A stretch of 64,000 bases of DNA from Pyrenochaeta sp. MPI-SDFR-AT-0127 (GCA_020747015.1 JAGTJM010000048.1:185784-249783); one strand, 5' to 3'; counted from the first letter of the stretch, positions 21,735-33,996 are shown. Notes: generated from the sequence alone by a model not told the origin. Program-made: numbers and translations.

Positions 21735-23698
21735 ATGGGAGGCTCTCAACCATGGCCTCAGGTTCCTGTCGGGAATAAAGACCATACAGATGCCGCCGTT
21801 GTCATCATTGGAGCTGGTATTTCCGGTAATGCGAACTACTACACGTGCTGCCATCACCGTACAGCGACTAATTTATGTAGGGATGTGTATGGCGATCGAC
21901 CTCATCAAGCGAAATCAATGTCACAACTTCATCATTGTAGAGAAGAGCTCAAGTGTCGGAGGAACATGGCATGATAATAAATACCCCGGCTGCTGCTGTG
22001 ATGTCTGGAGCATGCTGTACTCGTACTCCTTCGAGCAAAACCCAGACTGGACTCGCGAGTATCCTGGACAAGAGGAGATTCTTGTATTACCCTTCCCCAC
22101 CCCCCTCCAATTGACTTTGCTAACCTCCAAAAAAAGGACTACCTCCGCAATGTAGCACGCAAATACAACCTCTACAAATACATTCGATTCAACACCTCCG
22201 TCGAAGGCGCGACTTGGGACGACTCCAAAAATCGCTGGACGGTTGACGTCAAAGTAACCGGCGGCAAAGATGCAGAGTTTAATCCTGCGTACAGCATCGA
22301 GTGTGACTTTCTCGTTTCGGCTGTGGGTCAATTGAACCAGCCACGTTATCCAGACATCGAAGGCATTGAAAATTTCAAGGGAAAAATCATGCATAGTGCC
22401 CGGTGGGATTGGAGTTATAGTTTGGAGGGGAAGAATGTTGGAATCATTGGAAATGGTAAGCACATCCTTGATTGTATTTTTCAAGGAACTTGAAAGTATC
22501 AAGTTTTGGATACTGACAATCTTCAATAGGTGCAACAGCCGCGCAAATTATCCCTGAAATCCTCCCTTCAACATCAGGCTTGACTATCTACCAACGCACT
22601 CCGAACTGGATCATTCCTCGTCTCGATGGACCTGTTAGCCCTCTGCGCCGCGCAGTGTATCGATACCTGCCTCCTGTCCGTTGGCGGATCCGCAGCTCCA
22701 TGATGGATTTCAGGGAAATGTTCTACGACGCTGTAACGGATGGGAAGAGCGACTTCGCAGACATCATCAGGACGAGCTGTACCGATATGATGAAAGCGCA
22801 GATTCCGGATCAGCCCGAGCTCTGGAAGACATTGACACCTGACTACAATCCTGGATGCAAAAGGGTCATCATCACAGATGACTACTTCCCCGCCATTGCG
22901 AACCCAAAGACCACCCTTGAGACGAACAAGATCAAACGCATCACAGAGACGGGCATCGAGCTTGAAGACGGCACGCACCACAACCACGATATGATTGTTC
23001 TCGCGACGGGATTCCGCACAGTAGAGTTCCTGTACCCCATCAAGGTGACAGGGACCCAGAACCGCGCACTGGGAGACATTTGGGAGGGCGGAGCATCAGC
23101 CCTGTACGGCACGACGGTCCCCTCTCTCCCCAACTTCGGCATGTTCTACGGTCCCAACACAAATCTCGGACACAACTCCATCATCCTGATGATTGAAGCG
23201 CAGTCGCGCTACCTGAACACGCTCGTCTCTGCTGTCCTGGATGGCCGGAACCGCGGCGAGAGAGTAGGCTTGATGCCGACGCAACGCCGCACCGACGAGT
23301 TCAACGACTCTATCCAAGCTATCCTCAAAAAGAGCTCCTTTGCTGACCCAGCTTGCCAGAGCTGGTACAAGAACAAAGAAGGCCGCATCACGAATAACTG
23401 GTCGGGAACCGTTGTGCAGTACCAAGAGATGCTGGCGAAAGTTAACTGGGAGGATTTTGAGACTACAGCAGGCGGGGTCGCGAAGGAAGGAGGCGCGCAG
23501 AGTGCTAGCAAGGGCGGCGTTAATGCAAGCAAAGTAGTCTTCGGCAGTGGGAAGCAGGAGACTAGGATTGGGAGGGTGCGTGAGGAGTCGTTGGTAAGTA
23601 ACACTACGTTGGTAGTGGGCACGCTGAGCGCCGTAGCAGCGGGCGCAGCGTGGGTATTCCGCAGCAGTTTGCCGAAGAGGTTGGGCCTGCGATCATGA
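21735..23698 (+). CDS. Baeyer-Villiger-type FAD-containing monooxygenase
   Basis: Four exons (21735..21825, 21881..22083, 22137..22455, 22530..23698) give 593 residues. Class B flavin monooxygenases use FAD, NADPH and oxygen to insert oxygen into ketones or to oxygenate soft nucleophiles. The FAD Rossmann motif GAGISG sits near residue 26 and is split by intron 1. It is followed by VGGTWHDNKYPG, the Baeyer-Villiger fingerprint FKGKIMHSARWDWS, a second nucleotide-binding site GNGATAAQ at the exon 3/4 junction, and the ATG motif LATGF. The first and third introns lie inside Gly codons of the nucleotide-binding motifs, and all phases agree. The last 30 residues form a hydrophobic segment (LVVGTLSAVAAGAAWVF) followed by basic residues, suggesting a C-terminal membrane anchor. 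The gene is convergent with the DUF3445 gene, 189 bp away. The substrate is unknown. Confidence 0.93.
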
Positions 23699-23887
23699 AG
23701 AATCGTGTGTATGAATCGTAATATGTGATTTCTGTTATGAGGCGCTATGTACGCTATCAGACCAACAGTCGAGCTGTTCCTTTTCCTTGCATTCTCGTGT
23801 AAACATTTGATCATTATGCTTCGAACTCCAATTTCATGTGCTGCATCATTAATTTCCTTTCTTCCCTTTCCCCCATCTTATGCTGAT

Positions 23888-25460
23888 CTAGAATCCTTGC
23901 TGTCGATGCCATTTCTCTTCCCATCCGGGAAACCACGGACTCTCCTCCAATGTATGCGGTTCCCATCCCTCCTCGACAATTCCCTTCTCGATCTGCTCTT
24001 TGTGAAATCTCTCTAACGCCGGCTTTACAACATGCTCAACATGCCATGTATTCTTGTAGTCCATTAGATTCTTCTTACCGTTAGTTAGGACCTTAAGCAC
24101 TAGTCCCGGAACGCAAGGCTCGTTGCGGAATTCTTCAATGGGAGTGAATAAAGCTTTGAAATTAAATACAACGCCGGCTGACAGCGGTAGACGGCGAAGA
24201 GTTTGCCAGTCGACCCGAAGATGGCAGCGAGAGAGCTCGAGGTCAGCCATTTGGTACTCGCGGTGTTTTTCATGCGGATGCCCTGGTGGCATATATAGTG
24301 GCTGATCGACTTCTAGGCCCCAAGATCCTCGTTGGATAGACTTGTCGGTGGGCTTCTTTACAAAATACCTGTTACCATGTCAGGATTACTGTCTTTCTTG
24401 ACTATACTGTGATCCGAACCTGTCCATTGAAAACTGCATCTTCTCCTTGTAGTCTGGAATAGGTGCGTGAATCTCATGTAGTCTCAAACCAATCTTGCTG
24501 CCAACATTCCAACCTAGCGCACTACAGATTATGCCTGCTCGGAACAAATAAAATCCAGTCTTTTCATCACGCAACATGATTGCGTAGTCCTCAGGGACGT
24601 TGTTGAGTAAAATGTGGAGTGGATGGGTAGTCTTCAGATCTGTCTTCGTCTTCAAAATGCCATTATGAAACACCAACTTCTTCGAATCTAGTTTGAAGTA
24701 TTGTGGGTACCGCGCGCAGAGGAATTGCAAAGACATCTCCATCAGTTCTTTGCATGCTAGTTCTGAACCAGGCAGCGCTTGCAGGACAGCATCACCATGC
24801 TCTGCAAATAAGTCTTGTCGTTGCTTGATGCGTTGCACGTATGTGTTCTCGAGCTCCAGCCACCAGTCGGGCTCCAACCTCGTTAGTGCTATAAAACATC
24901 AACGAACGTCGGCTTGAGCCTATGTACGACCACTTACACATTGTCTGGTGGTAGGCCCATCGGAACGGTCTGTAAGGTCTGGGGAGTGCCTTGGTTACAT
25001 CGAACTCTGGATAGGGCTTAGGTAAGGGCACGCCACTGAGTGTAGCATAGTCCGGGAAATCTCCAAGAGCTTTGATCTCCTTTACCGAGAACTCACAAGG
25101 AGTGTACATTGACTCAGCAGCTTCAACATACGATTGCTCCATGGGTAATAAGTTTTCAGTCCAGTCTGATTGTGATTCAAGCAACTTCTCTGTTGGGGTG
25201 CCTAGCCTCGAGGATACATTGGTCTCAGCTAGGGCGAACCGTCGAGATGGCGGGAATGTGTCTGAGTAATTTGGCTCAGAGTCGTCCAATTGCTTCTTTT
25301 CCGGAGACAGGGATCGAGGGGGTGTTTTGGCACCTGAGACTCGTCGACGACTGATATGAAGGCGCTCCAAGATGATCTCACGCCTGCCTCGATGGAAAAT
25401 GAGGAAGGCTGAACTGGCAACGAAAACGGCGCCGAGCAGTAGCAAGATATTGTTGGCCAT
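23888..25460 (-). CDS. Haem-dependent oxidative N-demethylase-like protein (DUF3445)
   Basis: Three exons, complement(24938..25460), complement(24420..24888) and complement(23888..24368), give 490 residues. The C-terminal 330 residues match the DUF3445 family, whose bacterial relative is the alpha subunit of a haem-dependent oxidative N-demethylase; the reaction of the fungal members is not established. Landmarks are PFRWAYHQTM, WLELENTY, LLNNVPEDYAIML, the block RGSWGLEVDQPLYMPPG, CHLRVDWQTLRRLP and ESPWFPGWEEKW. The N-terminus is one hydrophobic helix (residues 3-22) followed by a basic stretch, so the protein is probably anchored in the ER membrane. The second intron uses an unusual GTTCGG donor, but only this join restores the conserved MDR-YFVKKPTDK reading. 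Convergence with the flavin monooxygenase suggests a joint oxidative role, which is inference only. Confidence 0.88.
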
Positions 25461-27408
25461 GATGGCTAGACAGGGACAAGGAAAGTCTTAAGAGAAGGGA
25501 CACAGGCTGGTTGAAGAGTGCAAGAGCAGGACTGGGTGCTCGTTTCTGCTGGGCTTGGGAAGGCAGTGATTCGCACAGGATGGGGACTAACAAGATGAAT
25601 GGCAAGGAAATATGATACGGGTGAAGTCCTTTTGCATCTCCAATGCCAGCGAGAGGCCTTTGATTGACCGATGACGTTATTACGCACGGAAAAGAAGGTG
25701 TGAATGAGTCTTATCATATAACTGTGCGGGGCGACTTCCAATTAAGTAGAGATACGTGCCCTAGGAGCGCCAACCCAGAAAAAGCAACCGGTGCAGTTCA
25801 TCCGGCCCTAAACAAACTCACTCGAGAAAGGCTCCTGCCGCAGAATGGCCAAAAAGACGGATGCTGGAGTCGCTGGACACGCTTGCATGCATAGCCATCA
25901 TGGATGATGTGGAGGGGTATATCACGACAAGATCGCCGTTGTGCGCATAACAGGTTTAGCGGTTGCCATACACGGTATGTGAATCCCAAAGCTCTTGGCG
26001 CAGGAGATGGCGCTCGAGTTACTGTTGGTTGGCTGTAATATGTCGCGTGTTGATGGGCTGGACGGCAAGCCAAGCTTCGTGCGTGGCGCATGGAGCGGCG
26101 GCATTGGGCGGCTCCAGAACTTCCCCGCGGTCGGCACTGCGTTTCGTTATCGGCACCCACAAATAGGCTGGTGCTACTTGTGGTAAATAACTCCATGAGG
26201 TTTCCATTTGTCCAGGGCAGTTTCTTAGGCCTAGGCATTGCCTTAAAGCAGCTTAGAAACAATCAGCGTTCTCTGACATTGTCCGTAGTATCAAGGTACC
26301 AACACGCGGAATGAGCTTGACCATGAGTGGCTCGAACAAACGTCTTCTGTCTTCCCTTCGCATACTAATGTATTGGTACTTTTCGGAGGAAATATCGCCC
26401 TGACCGGTGTTTGGCAAGCCCCATTCTGCGGTACGTGCACACATGAAGTGTTCTGCAGGGAAACGTCCAGGGTATGCAGAATGCATGGGCTTGGAATCCA
26501 CACAAAAAACACTTCCGTTGGCTCTGGATAATAAGTTGATGCAAGTGTTACTCCTTGTTGGATTGTTGAAACGTGTTGCAGAGATGAAAGACGGAGTCGA
26601 TATGAGAACATCGGAACAAAGAGTCCCAACAGATCACGTGTATTCCCGTCCGGCCATTGAACCGTGCACCCACCATCGCCCAGCGAGGAAATACACAACG
26701 TGTACTCTGGATGGCACGACGCCTGGAGAGGCATGTTTGGGTAAAGGAGGAAGGAGGAACCTGAATGAACCCATGAACAGGCCTTCGTGCTGACAGTTGA
26801 CTGTCCATATCGAACAGGACTATGGGTATCTCAATAGATGCTTGGGGCTCTTTTCCTGTTTGTTGTCGAGTGGAAGACAATAGAGAAAGGTTTGAAGGTG
26901 TTTGTGCCCACAAAACTGTGCAATTTGATGAGTTGAGACTTGTCGGTCGCAAGCCTTGGGCGCAGGTATCGGCTGTAAAATGGGTCTTCCTCTCTCGGGG
27001 ACCGGTTTCCTCGGCCATGTATGAACAAGCAATCAGTAAGATCTGAGGCATTTGGCTAGGGAGGACTGTTTTTGTGCTTGACAGCGCCAGATAAGATAAG
27101 GGAATACACCGTGTGACACGAGCAATGTTATTATCATCGTCGCCTTTCCTCGCGCGGCACCTTGCACAGACACCCGTTGATTGGCTTCGTCGTCGTTCCC
27201 TCAAACCGTATCTCGGTCAACAAACTCAAGAATATTGCGAAAGACGGAAAGTTTCTCGCAACGGCTTCGGACCGTATTGGAAGTTTCCTTGATCTCCAGG
27301 ACCATGGTTTCGGCAATTCGAAAAGGAACCTCTTCCCTGTCTGCAAGCTCAAGTATTGATCTCATATGGAAGGTGGCCCAGTTCTTATAGCTGTACCTAA
27401 AACTCTCA
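25461..27408. other. Nearly 2-kb region without a supported gene
   Basis: Minus-strand frames at 26291-26734 and 26548-27204 overlap and could be exons of an unrecognised gene, but neither resembles a family and the splice signals do not decide. The left end is the promoter of the DUF3445 gene. Confidence 0.4.
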
Positions 27409-27855
27409 TCACCAAGGCATCACCTCAGGCCCCCTTTGCGTCAACTTCTCGTCTTTTATCTCCTCATTCTCTCCATACCCATGCCCTCTATCCCATCTAC
27501 CTTTCAATCTCCTAACGGCAAATCTACCGATGCCCCAAGTAGTTCCCGCCACCACGGTTCCCAGAATCCCCGTTGGCGCGAGTACAAATCCTGCACCAGA
27601 CACAAATGTACCGAAGGCGCCAGCCCCTATTGTAGCGACCAGTGACCCAATTGCAACATATTTTGCGTACCTTACGACGCGCCAGAAGATGAAGATCAGG
27701 GAGGAGCGTAGAACGCGGAGGAAGGCGCGTGTGCGTCGGGAGCTGACGCCGTTCGCTGTTTTGGGGTCGTAGAGATAGCGTAGATTGGTCTTTGTAGAGG
27801 CGAGAGCGGAACGAGAGTGCGCATCTATGGCCCTCTCATTGGCGTCGGAAGACAT
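27409..27855 (-). CDS. Small glycine-rich membrane protein of unknown function
   Basis: A 148-residue single-exon frame with a good ATG. The N-terminal 50 residues are hydrophilic and Arg-rich. Residues about 51-115 are hydrophobic and Gly/Ala-rich (FIFWRVVRYAKYVAIGSLVA, then GAGAFGTFVSGAGFVL and GILGTVVAGTTWGIG), enough for two membrane helices. The C-terminal 35 residues are charged. The glycine pattern recalls proteins that insert into mitochondrial or peroxisomal membranes, but no family can be named. The coherent hydrophobic profile supports a real gene. Its 3' neighbours to the left are unassigned; the nucleoside transporter lies 284 bp to the right on the same strand. Confidence 0.65.
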   Translation of the reverse strand: MSSDANERAIDAHSRSALASTKTNLRYLYDPKTANGVSSRRTRAFLRVLRSSLIFIFWRVVRYAKYVAIGSLVATIGAGAFGTFVSGAGFVLAPTGILGTVVAGTTWGIGRFAVRRLKGRWDRGHGYGENEEIKDEKLTQRGPEVMPW

Positions 27856-28139
27856 CCTAGTAGTTGGGGAGTTGGTGATGAAAATATAAATGGTGTGAAA
27901 TAGTTTGCTCTAGATGTAACCTACAATGACGTCATTCAAGAAAAGCGAACCATGCTCATGCTTCTTCGCGGTCAGAACGTCGCAACAAATATCTATGATG
28001 TGCGCATAGTTTTCTTTAAACCATTGTGAGACAATATGACATGTTGGAAGTCGTACACCTGTGCGGTTCCAGTCTAGAATTGGTCTTGGTTGCGAAGTTG
28101 CTTTACAGTATGGTCTGAGACAGCAAATGCAGTATTGAC

Positions 28140-29536
28140 TTATGACTGCGCAGCAAAGAAGCTCAAAAAGCTTCCAGCCGTCAAGCCGCTAACGAGACAG
28201 AGAGACATGAAACCCCCACCAGCTTCTAGTTCGTTGGGCTCAACCCATTCAGCGAAACCCATCATACAACTGCTCCCTAGATACCCGTTTGTAATACCAA
28301 AGAACAACTGGACGACAAATAGATAGAAGAAGTCGGAGTTGACCGCTGCGCCCTTTCCGCCAATATTGCAGAGCAAGTACAGAGGTATAAACAAAACTCT
28401 TGCAATGGCTAGCGCAAAGAGAAGGCGAGGACGGTGGGTAAGACGCAACGCAGGTAATGCCGGGCCCGTGCGACCGATAAGATCGCCTAAGTTCCAAAGG
28501 AAGAAGCCCAAAGGGATGAATGCCGCAGGTTGAAAGAGGCGAGGTACTTCTGCTGGGTCCCGAACGCTAACAATTTGACTTGAGAAGACTGGATAGAACA
28601 TGGTGATAGCAAAGGTGAGAAAGACAGCGCCAGCTAGCCAGAAGAGCTTCTTGAGTAGTCTAGTAAGGGGAATACTTTTGCGCTCGTTATGATCCAATTC
28701 GATTTCGGACCCATCGTCCTGTAATGTGGGGTTCATTCGCTGCTTCGAGCTGTCCCTGGAGAGGAGATAAAAAAAGGCGACTAGTGTTGCTGCACAGACG
28801 ACTGTGGCGGTGAGAAAGTAGACGAAGGCTGAAGTGCTCGATTCTTGAGGTCTGCCATCGGTGTGCTGCTTCTTAGGGACGGAGAGGACGGAGATGATTT
28901 GGGTTAGGGCAGGCAGGACACCAGCAATGCCCTGGCCGGCCATAATCCCTTGAGTATACTCTTCTCGTCCAAAGCCAGAAACATAAGCAAAAACCCCGTT
29001 CTGACACATGCCGGTGGCCAGACTTGCACTGAGCACCATGACCATGAGGAAGGCGAAGTAAATGCCCACTGACACACTTAGAAATAACTTTGTGGATATG
29101 GCGAGCAAAGTGAAGACTACAGCATTCAGGGTAAGAGCAGCGATGATACGTTTCGGGTAGTTGGCCCGAGCCTGCAGCTTGGTCAAGACTATCATGGAGC
29201 CTAGATTACCAACTGTGGATACGGAGAGAATGGCAGACTGGAAATTGCGGAGGAGGTTGTCGTTTGACTCGAAGCGACGCTGAAAGTATGGAGCTGCTGC
29301 CAGGAACATGTTCCTGCAAAGCTGTCAGTATGGTCCTCATAAGTCTCTCCAAGAATTGCTTACCATGCCCACAGCATGGCAACTCCTAGCAGGAGGAAGA
29401 TGGAGTAGTCGGTCCATGAGAATGCCTGATCTTCTGTGTCGATTCGCTCCCCATCTGGACGCTCTGAGCCTCCTTCTAGAGGCTCATATGATGCTGCTGA
29501 GTTTTCTCGCTCGAATATTCCTCGAATGCGTTCCAT
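28140..29536 (-). CDS. Equilibrative nucleoside transporter (SLC29/FUN26 type)
   Basis: Two exons, complement(29364..29536) and complement(28140..29313), give 448 residues, the normal ENT length. ENT proteins move nucleosides across membranes by facilitated or proton-linked transport; yeast Fun26 acts on vacuolar membranes. The first helix reads YSIFLLLGVAMLWAWNMFLAAAPYF, with the 50-nt intron falling inside the Trp codon. Family hallmarks are NGVFAYVSGFGREEYTQGIMAGQGIAGVLPAL and the C-terminal FFGITNGYLGS. About eleven hydrophobic helices can be traced, with a hydrophilic loop rich in Ser, Asp and Lys after helix 6. The start MERIRGIF leaves a 40-residue cytosolic tail. The substrate range and membrane cannot be told from the sequence. 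The gene is divergent from Iwr1. Confidence 0.92.
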
Positions 29537-29936
29537 CGTGTATTGCTGGCGTGTGCTGCTATCGTGTATGCGGTCGTGGATTGATGAGGTGGCAGTCGCG
29601 TGCCAAAAGAGAGCGGATGTCTTCAAGGACAACGCGGAAGATTCGGTAGCAGTGATAGACAGGCAGACATGTCTCAGGCTGCTTGAGTCTAAGCAAAGCC
29701 CATGATCTTCTCGCGCAGGTGATGTGCAAGGGCAGGGTCGACGCCAGGCCAGCTGACGTCGCGCCAGGTACCGCCTCGGCGCGCCTCGTTTCGGCTGATG
29801 CGTGGGATGCGTAATTGCGCACCCCACGAATGCCCCGCCACGCTCTCACAGCTACAACTCAGCGTCATAACAATCCCAAGAGGAAAACGAAAGTCTCCTA
29901 CAGGAGCTGGTCGTTATAAGCAATCATCCCAGCATT
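29537..29936. promoter_or_regulatory. Divergent promoter region, nucleoside transporter and Iwr1
   Basis: A 400-bp spacer between two outward-facing starts. It must contain both promoters and leaders. No specific site was recognised. Confidence 0.45.
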
Positions 29937-30992
29937 ATGTCAAATCCACCACAGACGCTCTCCGTCAAGCGGAAGCGCAATGAAGCACCAGTCGACGCGC
30001 TGATATTGGATAATAAGGTCAAGCGCCAGAAGAGCCAGAACCTCGAAATACTGCCAAAGGCTTCTCCAGGCAAAAGTTTCTACTTTCGGCGACTCACAAA
30101 ACCAAATGACAATCCACAGCAGTCATTAGCACCGCCAACACCAACCGCCGAGCGAAGATTCCACCTTGATGCTTCAACCGGAACTGGTGCAAAGCGCGTG
30201 TTCGTAGAAGCAAGGCCTGTTACACCAAATGCAGAGACCACTTCAGGAGGACAGCTTGAAGTTAACGTTCCAGAGCTTGCACCAAGACCAAGCTCCCCAC
30301 CGCGGAAGAGGCCTGGTGCTCGCAGCGCATTACATCCCACGGTGAACAGATCAACTCAACAGAAACCGCAACAACCTGAGCCCACCGAAGATGACGTCCG
30401 CGAGCTGGAAGCTCTTTCCAGGCAACTCGAGAAAGAAGACAACCTCCATATTCCACTTCACTCCCCCTCAAAGCACAAGCCTAAGGCTCCAGCCCAGCGC
30501 TTTGCAGACCGTCACCCGGAAAAGGCTGCCGCCCTCGCATCGCAAGAATCCAACGGCGATGGTGACGCCATGGATATTGACACTGACGAATATGTCTACG
30601 ATACATATATTCGAGAGGCCATAATGCCTGATGCGGACGGAAAACTCCCCGAGCCCGTTGGCACTGTCGGTTTCTTGGTCATTAGGGAGGAGGACGAGGA
30701 TTGGTGGAACGGCGAAGACGAGAGCGACAAGGAGTTCGATACGGATGATGACGATGAGAATGCTGAGGACTACTACGCGAACGATTACCCAGAGGACGAG
30801 CTCAGTGAAGACGATGAGTTTGGGAGAGACGTATATCAAAAGAAGTTCAGGCACGGAAGTGATGACGAGGAATACAATATTGACGAAGAGGACGATGCGA
30901 TAGGGAGTGGTGAAGATGAGGATGATCTACACTACAAGATGACGGTGCCAAAGGCGCAGAGAGCGGGATATTGGGGAACGTATGGAGAGTGA
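29937..30992 (+). CDS. iwr1: Iwr1-like RNA polymerase II nuclear import factor
   Basis: A single exon of 351 residues. Iwr1 binds assembled RNA polymerase II in the cytoplasm and directs its import through a basic N-terminal nuclear localisation signal. Residues 9-35 carry two Lys/Arg clusters (KRKRNE and KVKRQK) fitting that signal. The Iwr1 domain begins near residue 217 with EYVYDTYIRE and continues through VGFLVI and the hallmark acidic DWWNGEDESDKEFDTDD and NAEDYYANDYPEDE. The middle 100 residues are Pro/Ser-rich and disordered. The tail is acidic and ends in RAGYWGTYGE. The ATG at 29937 gives the expected NLS-bearing N-terminus. Confidence 0.93.
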   Translation: MSNPPQTLSVKRKRNEAPVDALILDNKVKRQKSQNLEILPKASPGKSFYFRRLTKPNDNPQQSLAPPTPTAERRFHLDASTGTGAKRVFVEARPVTPNAETTSGGQLEVNVPELAPRPSSPPRKRPGARSALHPTVNRSTQQKPQQPEPTEDDVRELEALSRQLEKEDNLHIPLHSPSKHKPKAPAQRFADRHPEKAAALASQESNGDGDAMDIDTDEYVYDTYIREAIMPDADGKLPEPVGTVGFLVIREEDEDWWNGEDESDKEFDTDDDDENAEDYYANDYPEDELSEDDEFGRDVYQKKFRHGSDDEEYNIDEEDDAIGSGEDEDDLHYKMTVPKAQRAGYWGTYGE

Positions 30993-31730
30993 GCAGTCAC
31001 TCTGCCAACTATCAGAAGACTCAGCGTCCTTGAGCGATCTAAGAAGATGGCATGGAATTTTCGCCTCCAAACCAAGTTCCCCGGAGGATTTTTAACATTG
31101 AGAAGGACCCCAGACGAATTAGTCCACTGTGCCAGCACATGCGCATGTGCTTGAATTACAGCTTACGCAAAGCGGAAGCAGCTTAACTATGGGTTCTGGA
31201 TCGACTGTGTGAACCAAAAAGTTCCAACATCAACCAAACCATAGGCTTCCGCAAGAAGGGCCATGAAGCTCGCAACAAGAGTCCTAAGTGGCCATTTCTA
31301 TACTGAAGTATCCCATGCCGGGCAGAGCTTACATTGAGCACACGTACGCCGTAGAATAGCCCGTAGTCACTGAAGTGTTGCTTGGAATGAAAGATTGCAA
31401 ATCTCTTGCATGCATGAGCGTCTCCCAGTCCGTATTGAGACCCAATATCTGCCCTCAAGTCCAGCTAGACATGTTCGCCTCTACGTTCATGACGACTTTC
31501 CAACGGAGCCTGTCGATAACACATCAAATTAAGAATGGAAACTCTCTTCGTTAACGTTACTACCAGAATCTAGAAAATGGGTATCACTTAAACTTCCCAG
31601 GCGCAAAAGAACTCCAAGAAGCCGAGGACTAGGCGCACAACAGTTCCCAAGAGACATAGCCATCGAGACAAGTCGATCCTGGAATGGCAACACCTATACA
31701 TCACAGGAGGTGTATTCCTGCACGCACTTC
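30993..31730. other. Convergent intergenic region
   Basis: This is the 3' flank of Iwr1 and Sgf73. Only short frames occur and no gene is supported. Confidence 0.5.
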
Positions 31731-33218
31731 CTAATTGGCACTCACGCTTGCCATGCTCCCCTTACGCTGTTGACTCATACCTGGCCCCGGTAATTGACCA
31801 GGTAGTATTTGTCGCGGACCAGCATTGTTCATACCCATAACACTGGGTCGCCTGCTGCCAGCGCCGCTGTCAAGACCTGCACTCAATGGCTGGCCGAACC
31901 CGCCCAAGCCAGCACTCTGTGGAAAGTGTTCACCGTTCGCACTCATCGGTGCACCCATCATACCAAGAGCCAACCCTCGTCCAGTGCTCATTCCATCAGC
32001 GCCGGGTGTCAATCCTGAGTAAATAGATCCACCACCGCTGGGAGGAGCACCGAGTGCAGAGCGTATCATGCCTTTCATGCGAATGTACTGGTATTTTGAG
32101 CGCTGTGAGATATGTGTGTATGATGCTAGTGGACGAGGATGGTGGCGTGCAAGCGCGGCCATAATACTATCCTTTTCCTCATCGGAGTCGACAGCGCCTG
32201 AGGGCTCGAGATCCTCTGGGAGTGGCGCATTTGCGTCAATAGCGGCACCTATAATCATTAGTTTACTCGCTCTCATAACACTAGTAGAGGAAACTTACGC
32301 TGTTGCTTCGCTTGGTTCTTCTTCTGGTACTGCGCCAATAGCATATCGTACGGCAGACTACGACCAGGCACCGCTCTCTTAAGCCCCATAGAATGACTCT
32401 TACACGTCAAGCTTCTCGCACAGAATCCGCCATTCGGCAATGGGACACCGCACTGCCTTTCCACATCCACAGGCCCCTTAGGCTTCGCGCCCTTTTGCTT
32501 GGGCTCATCCTTCTTCTTCTTCTTTGCATTTGGCGCCTTTTCCGCATCACCGTCGAGCTTCCGCTTCTTGCCTTTCTTTGCTCCCTCCCCATCAATGACG
32601 GTTCCCTTCACAGCCGACTTTCGGGCGCCTATACCATCATCATCTTCGCCTTTTTCTTTCCTAAGAGCTGCATCCTTTGCTTCTTTCGCTTCCTTCTTCT
32701 TCTTCAGCTTCTCTTGCTTCTTATTCAAGCAGTCACGAATATGTGTTGCAGACGAGGCGCGAAGAACGGGTCGGCGGCAGTGCTTGCATTGTACAGTGTC
32801 GACTTTGTCGTCGAGTGGGCGGCCAGTCGGAAATCCCGCAACCGTCTTCTCATCAAGGGGATTGACGATAGGCGACGTAGTCGAAGCAGAAGAAGCCTTG
32901 TTCTCAACATCTAGTAATGTGTTAGACAGACGAGCCTAAAAAGTAGCAAGCATCACAAAGACGCGTGCAAAGACAAATCCTACTGATTGTATCGCTCTCT
33001 TTCCAGTTGCCAGCTATTGACGGCTTCGGTACTGGTTTCTTGATCTTCAGTGTGATCTTCTTTTTCTCTGGGCTTATAACATCTTTGACAGCGTTCGAGT
33101 CCAAGAGTCCTGCCTTGGGAGACGAGGCCGCGGCGGGAGGGGCTGTAGCACATTAGCTCTGTGTGGAGGAGGGGTGCGGCAATGCGAGCTCACCCTTCCG
33201 TGCTCCATTTGCGGCCAT
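31731..33218 (-). CDS. SGF73: SAGA complex subunit Sgf73 (ataxin-7-like, SCA7 domain)
   Basis: Four exons, complement(33194..33218), complement(32984..33142), complement(32299..32910) and complement(31731..32248), give 437 residues. Sgf73 anchors the histone H2B deubiquitinase module to the SAGA coactivator. A C2HC zinc finger near residues 99-118 (CKHC followed by HIRDC) matches the part that contacts the deubiquitinase. A Lys-rich segment follows, then the SCA7 domain at about 209-265 with CGVPLPNGGFCARSLTCKSHS, GRSLPYDMLLAQY. The C-terminal part has ARHHPRPLASYTHISQRSKYQYIRMKGM and ends in a Gly/Ser/Met-rich tail. The first coding exon is only 25 nt; the join to exon 2 is in phase and gives MAANGARKA. 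The intron 2 donor is GTAGGA and restores the zinc-finger frame. Confidence 0.93.
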
Positions 33219-33996
33219 GCTTAGGGCACTATCGCGTCTGCGGAGTACTTCGGTGGTAGTTTAGTCGCGAGATTCGAATCGGCCGAGTACGACAAGAATA
33301 ATAGTAATGTCGATAATGCGCAGGCTGATGAGATATCGGGACGTTGTGATGCGTTCATTGCATTGATGCCTTCTCTGGAGGCCGCCAAGCCAATGCCACG
33401 CTAACCGAAATCGGAGATCGGAGTAGATGCAAGAACGTTCAGTGAAGAATCACGATCTCCTAGAACATGGGATGTGGAGTTATTGTGCTTCTATTGCCCA
33501 TATCAATCTTGAGAAGGGAGGTGAGTAGATAACAAGTGCTTTGGTAAATAATTCACTCGATTAAATGTACAACGTTGAAACGCTCATCCCAATGCTAGAT
33601 ATCATCCGCACCACGTTGAAAACATGGTATCCAGTACACTTTCTCACAAATCCCGTCCAATATCGTGAAGACAGGCAGGTGAGAAGCCGACCATACCAAG
33701 GTACCCAATAACACCATGCAAGCCGTCTAATGGGTTTTGGACGCCTGAGTACCTGTCCAAACTCCAAACAATGCACCGTACTATGTATGTACATGTTATG
33801 AGCACCAACGCTCGTGATAAGAAAACTCCGAAGTATCGCCAAAATGCACCTCGTAAATCATTGCGAGGTCCCCATACTTGACCTCGCGAGCTGTTCTTGA
33901 TTAGCCACCGTGTGTGACTTTCGTAGAATCTGGGCAATCTGGAGAATGCCCGTTTGTCACTTCTTAAGCGCCTGTCTTGTTCACGAATACGCTTTC
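33219..33996. other. Intergenic region between Sgf73 and Itc1
   Basis: It contains the Sgf73 promoter on the left and the 3' untranslated region of ITC1 on the right. No gene is supported. Confidence 0.5.

Noticed and set aside
26291..27204. Two overlapping minus-strand frames as a possible two-exon gene
   Set aside because: The longer frame lacks an early ATG, no consistent splice join was found and the products resemble nothing known.
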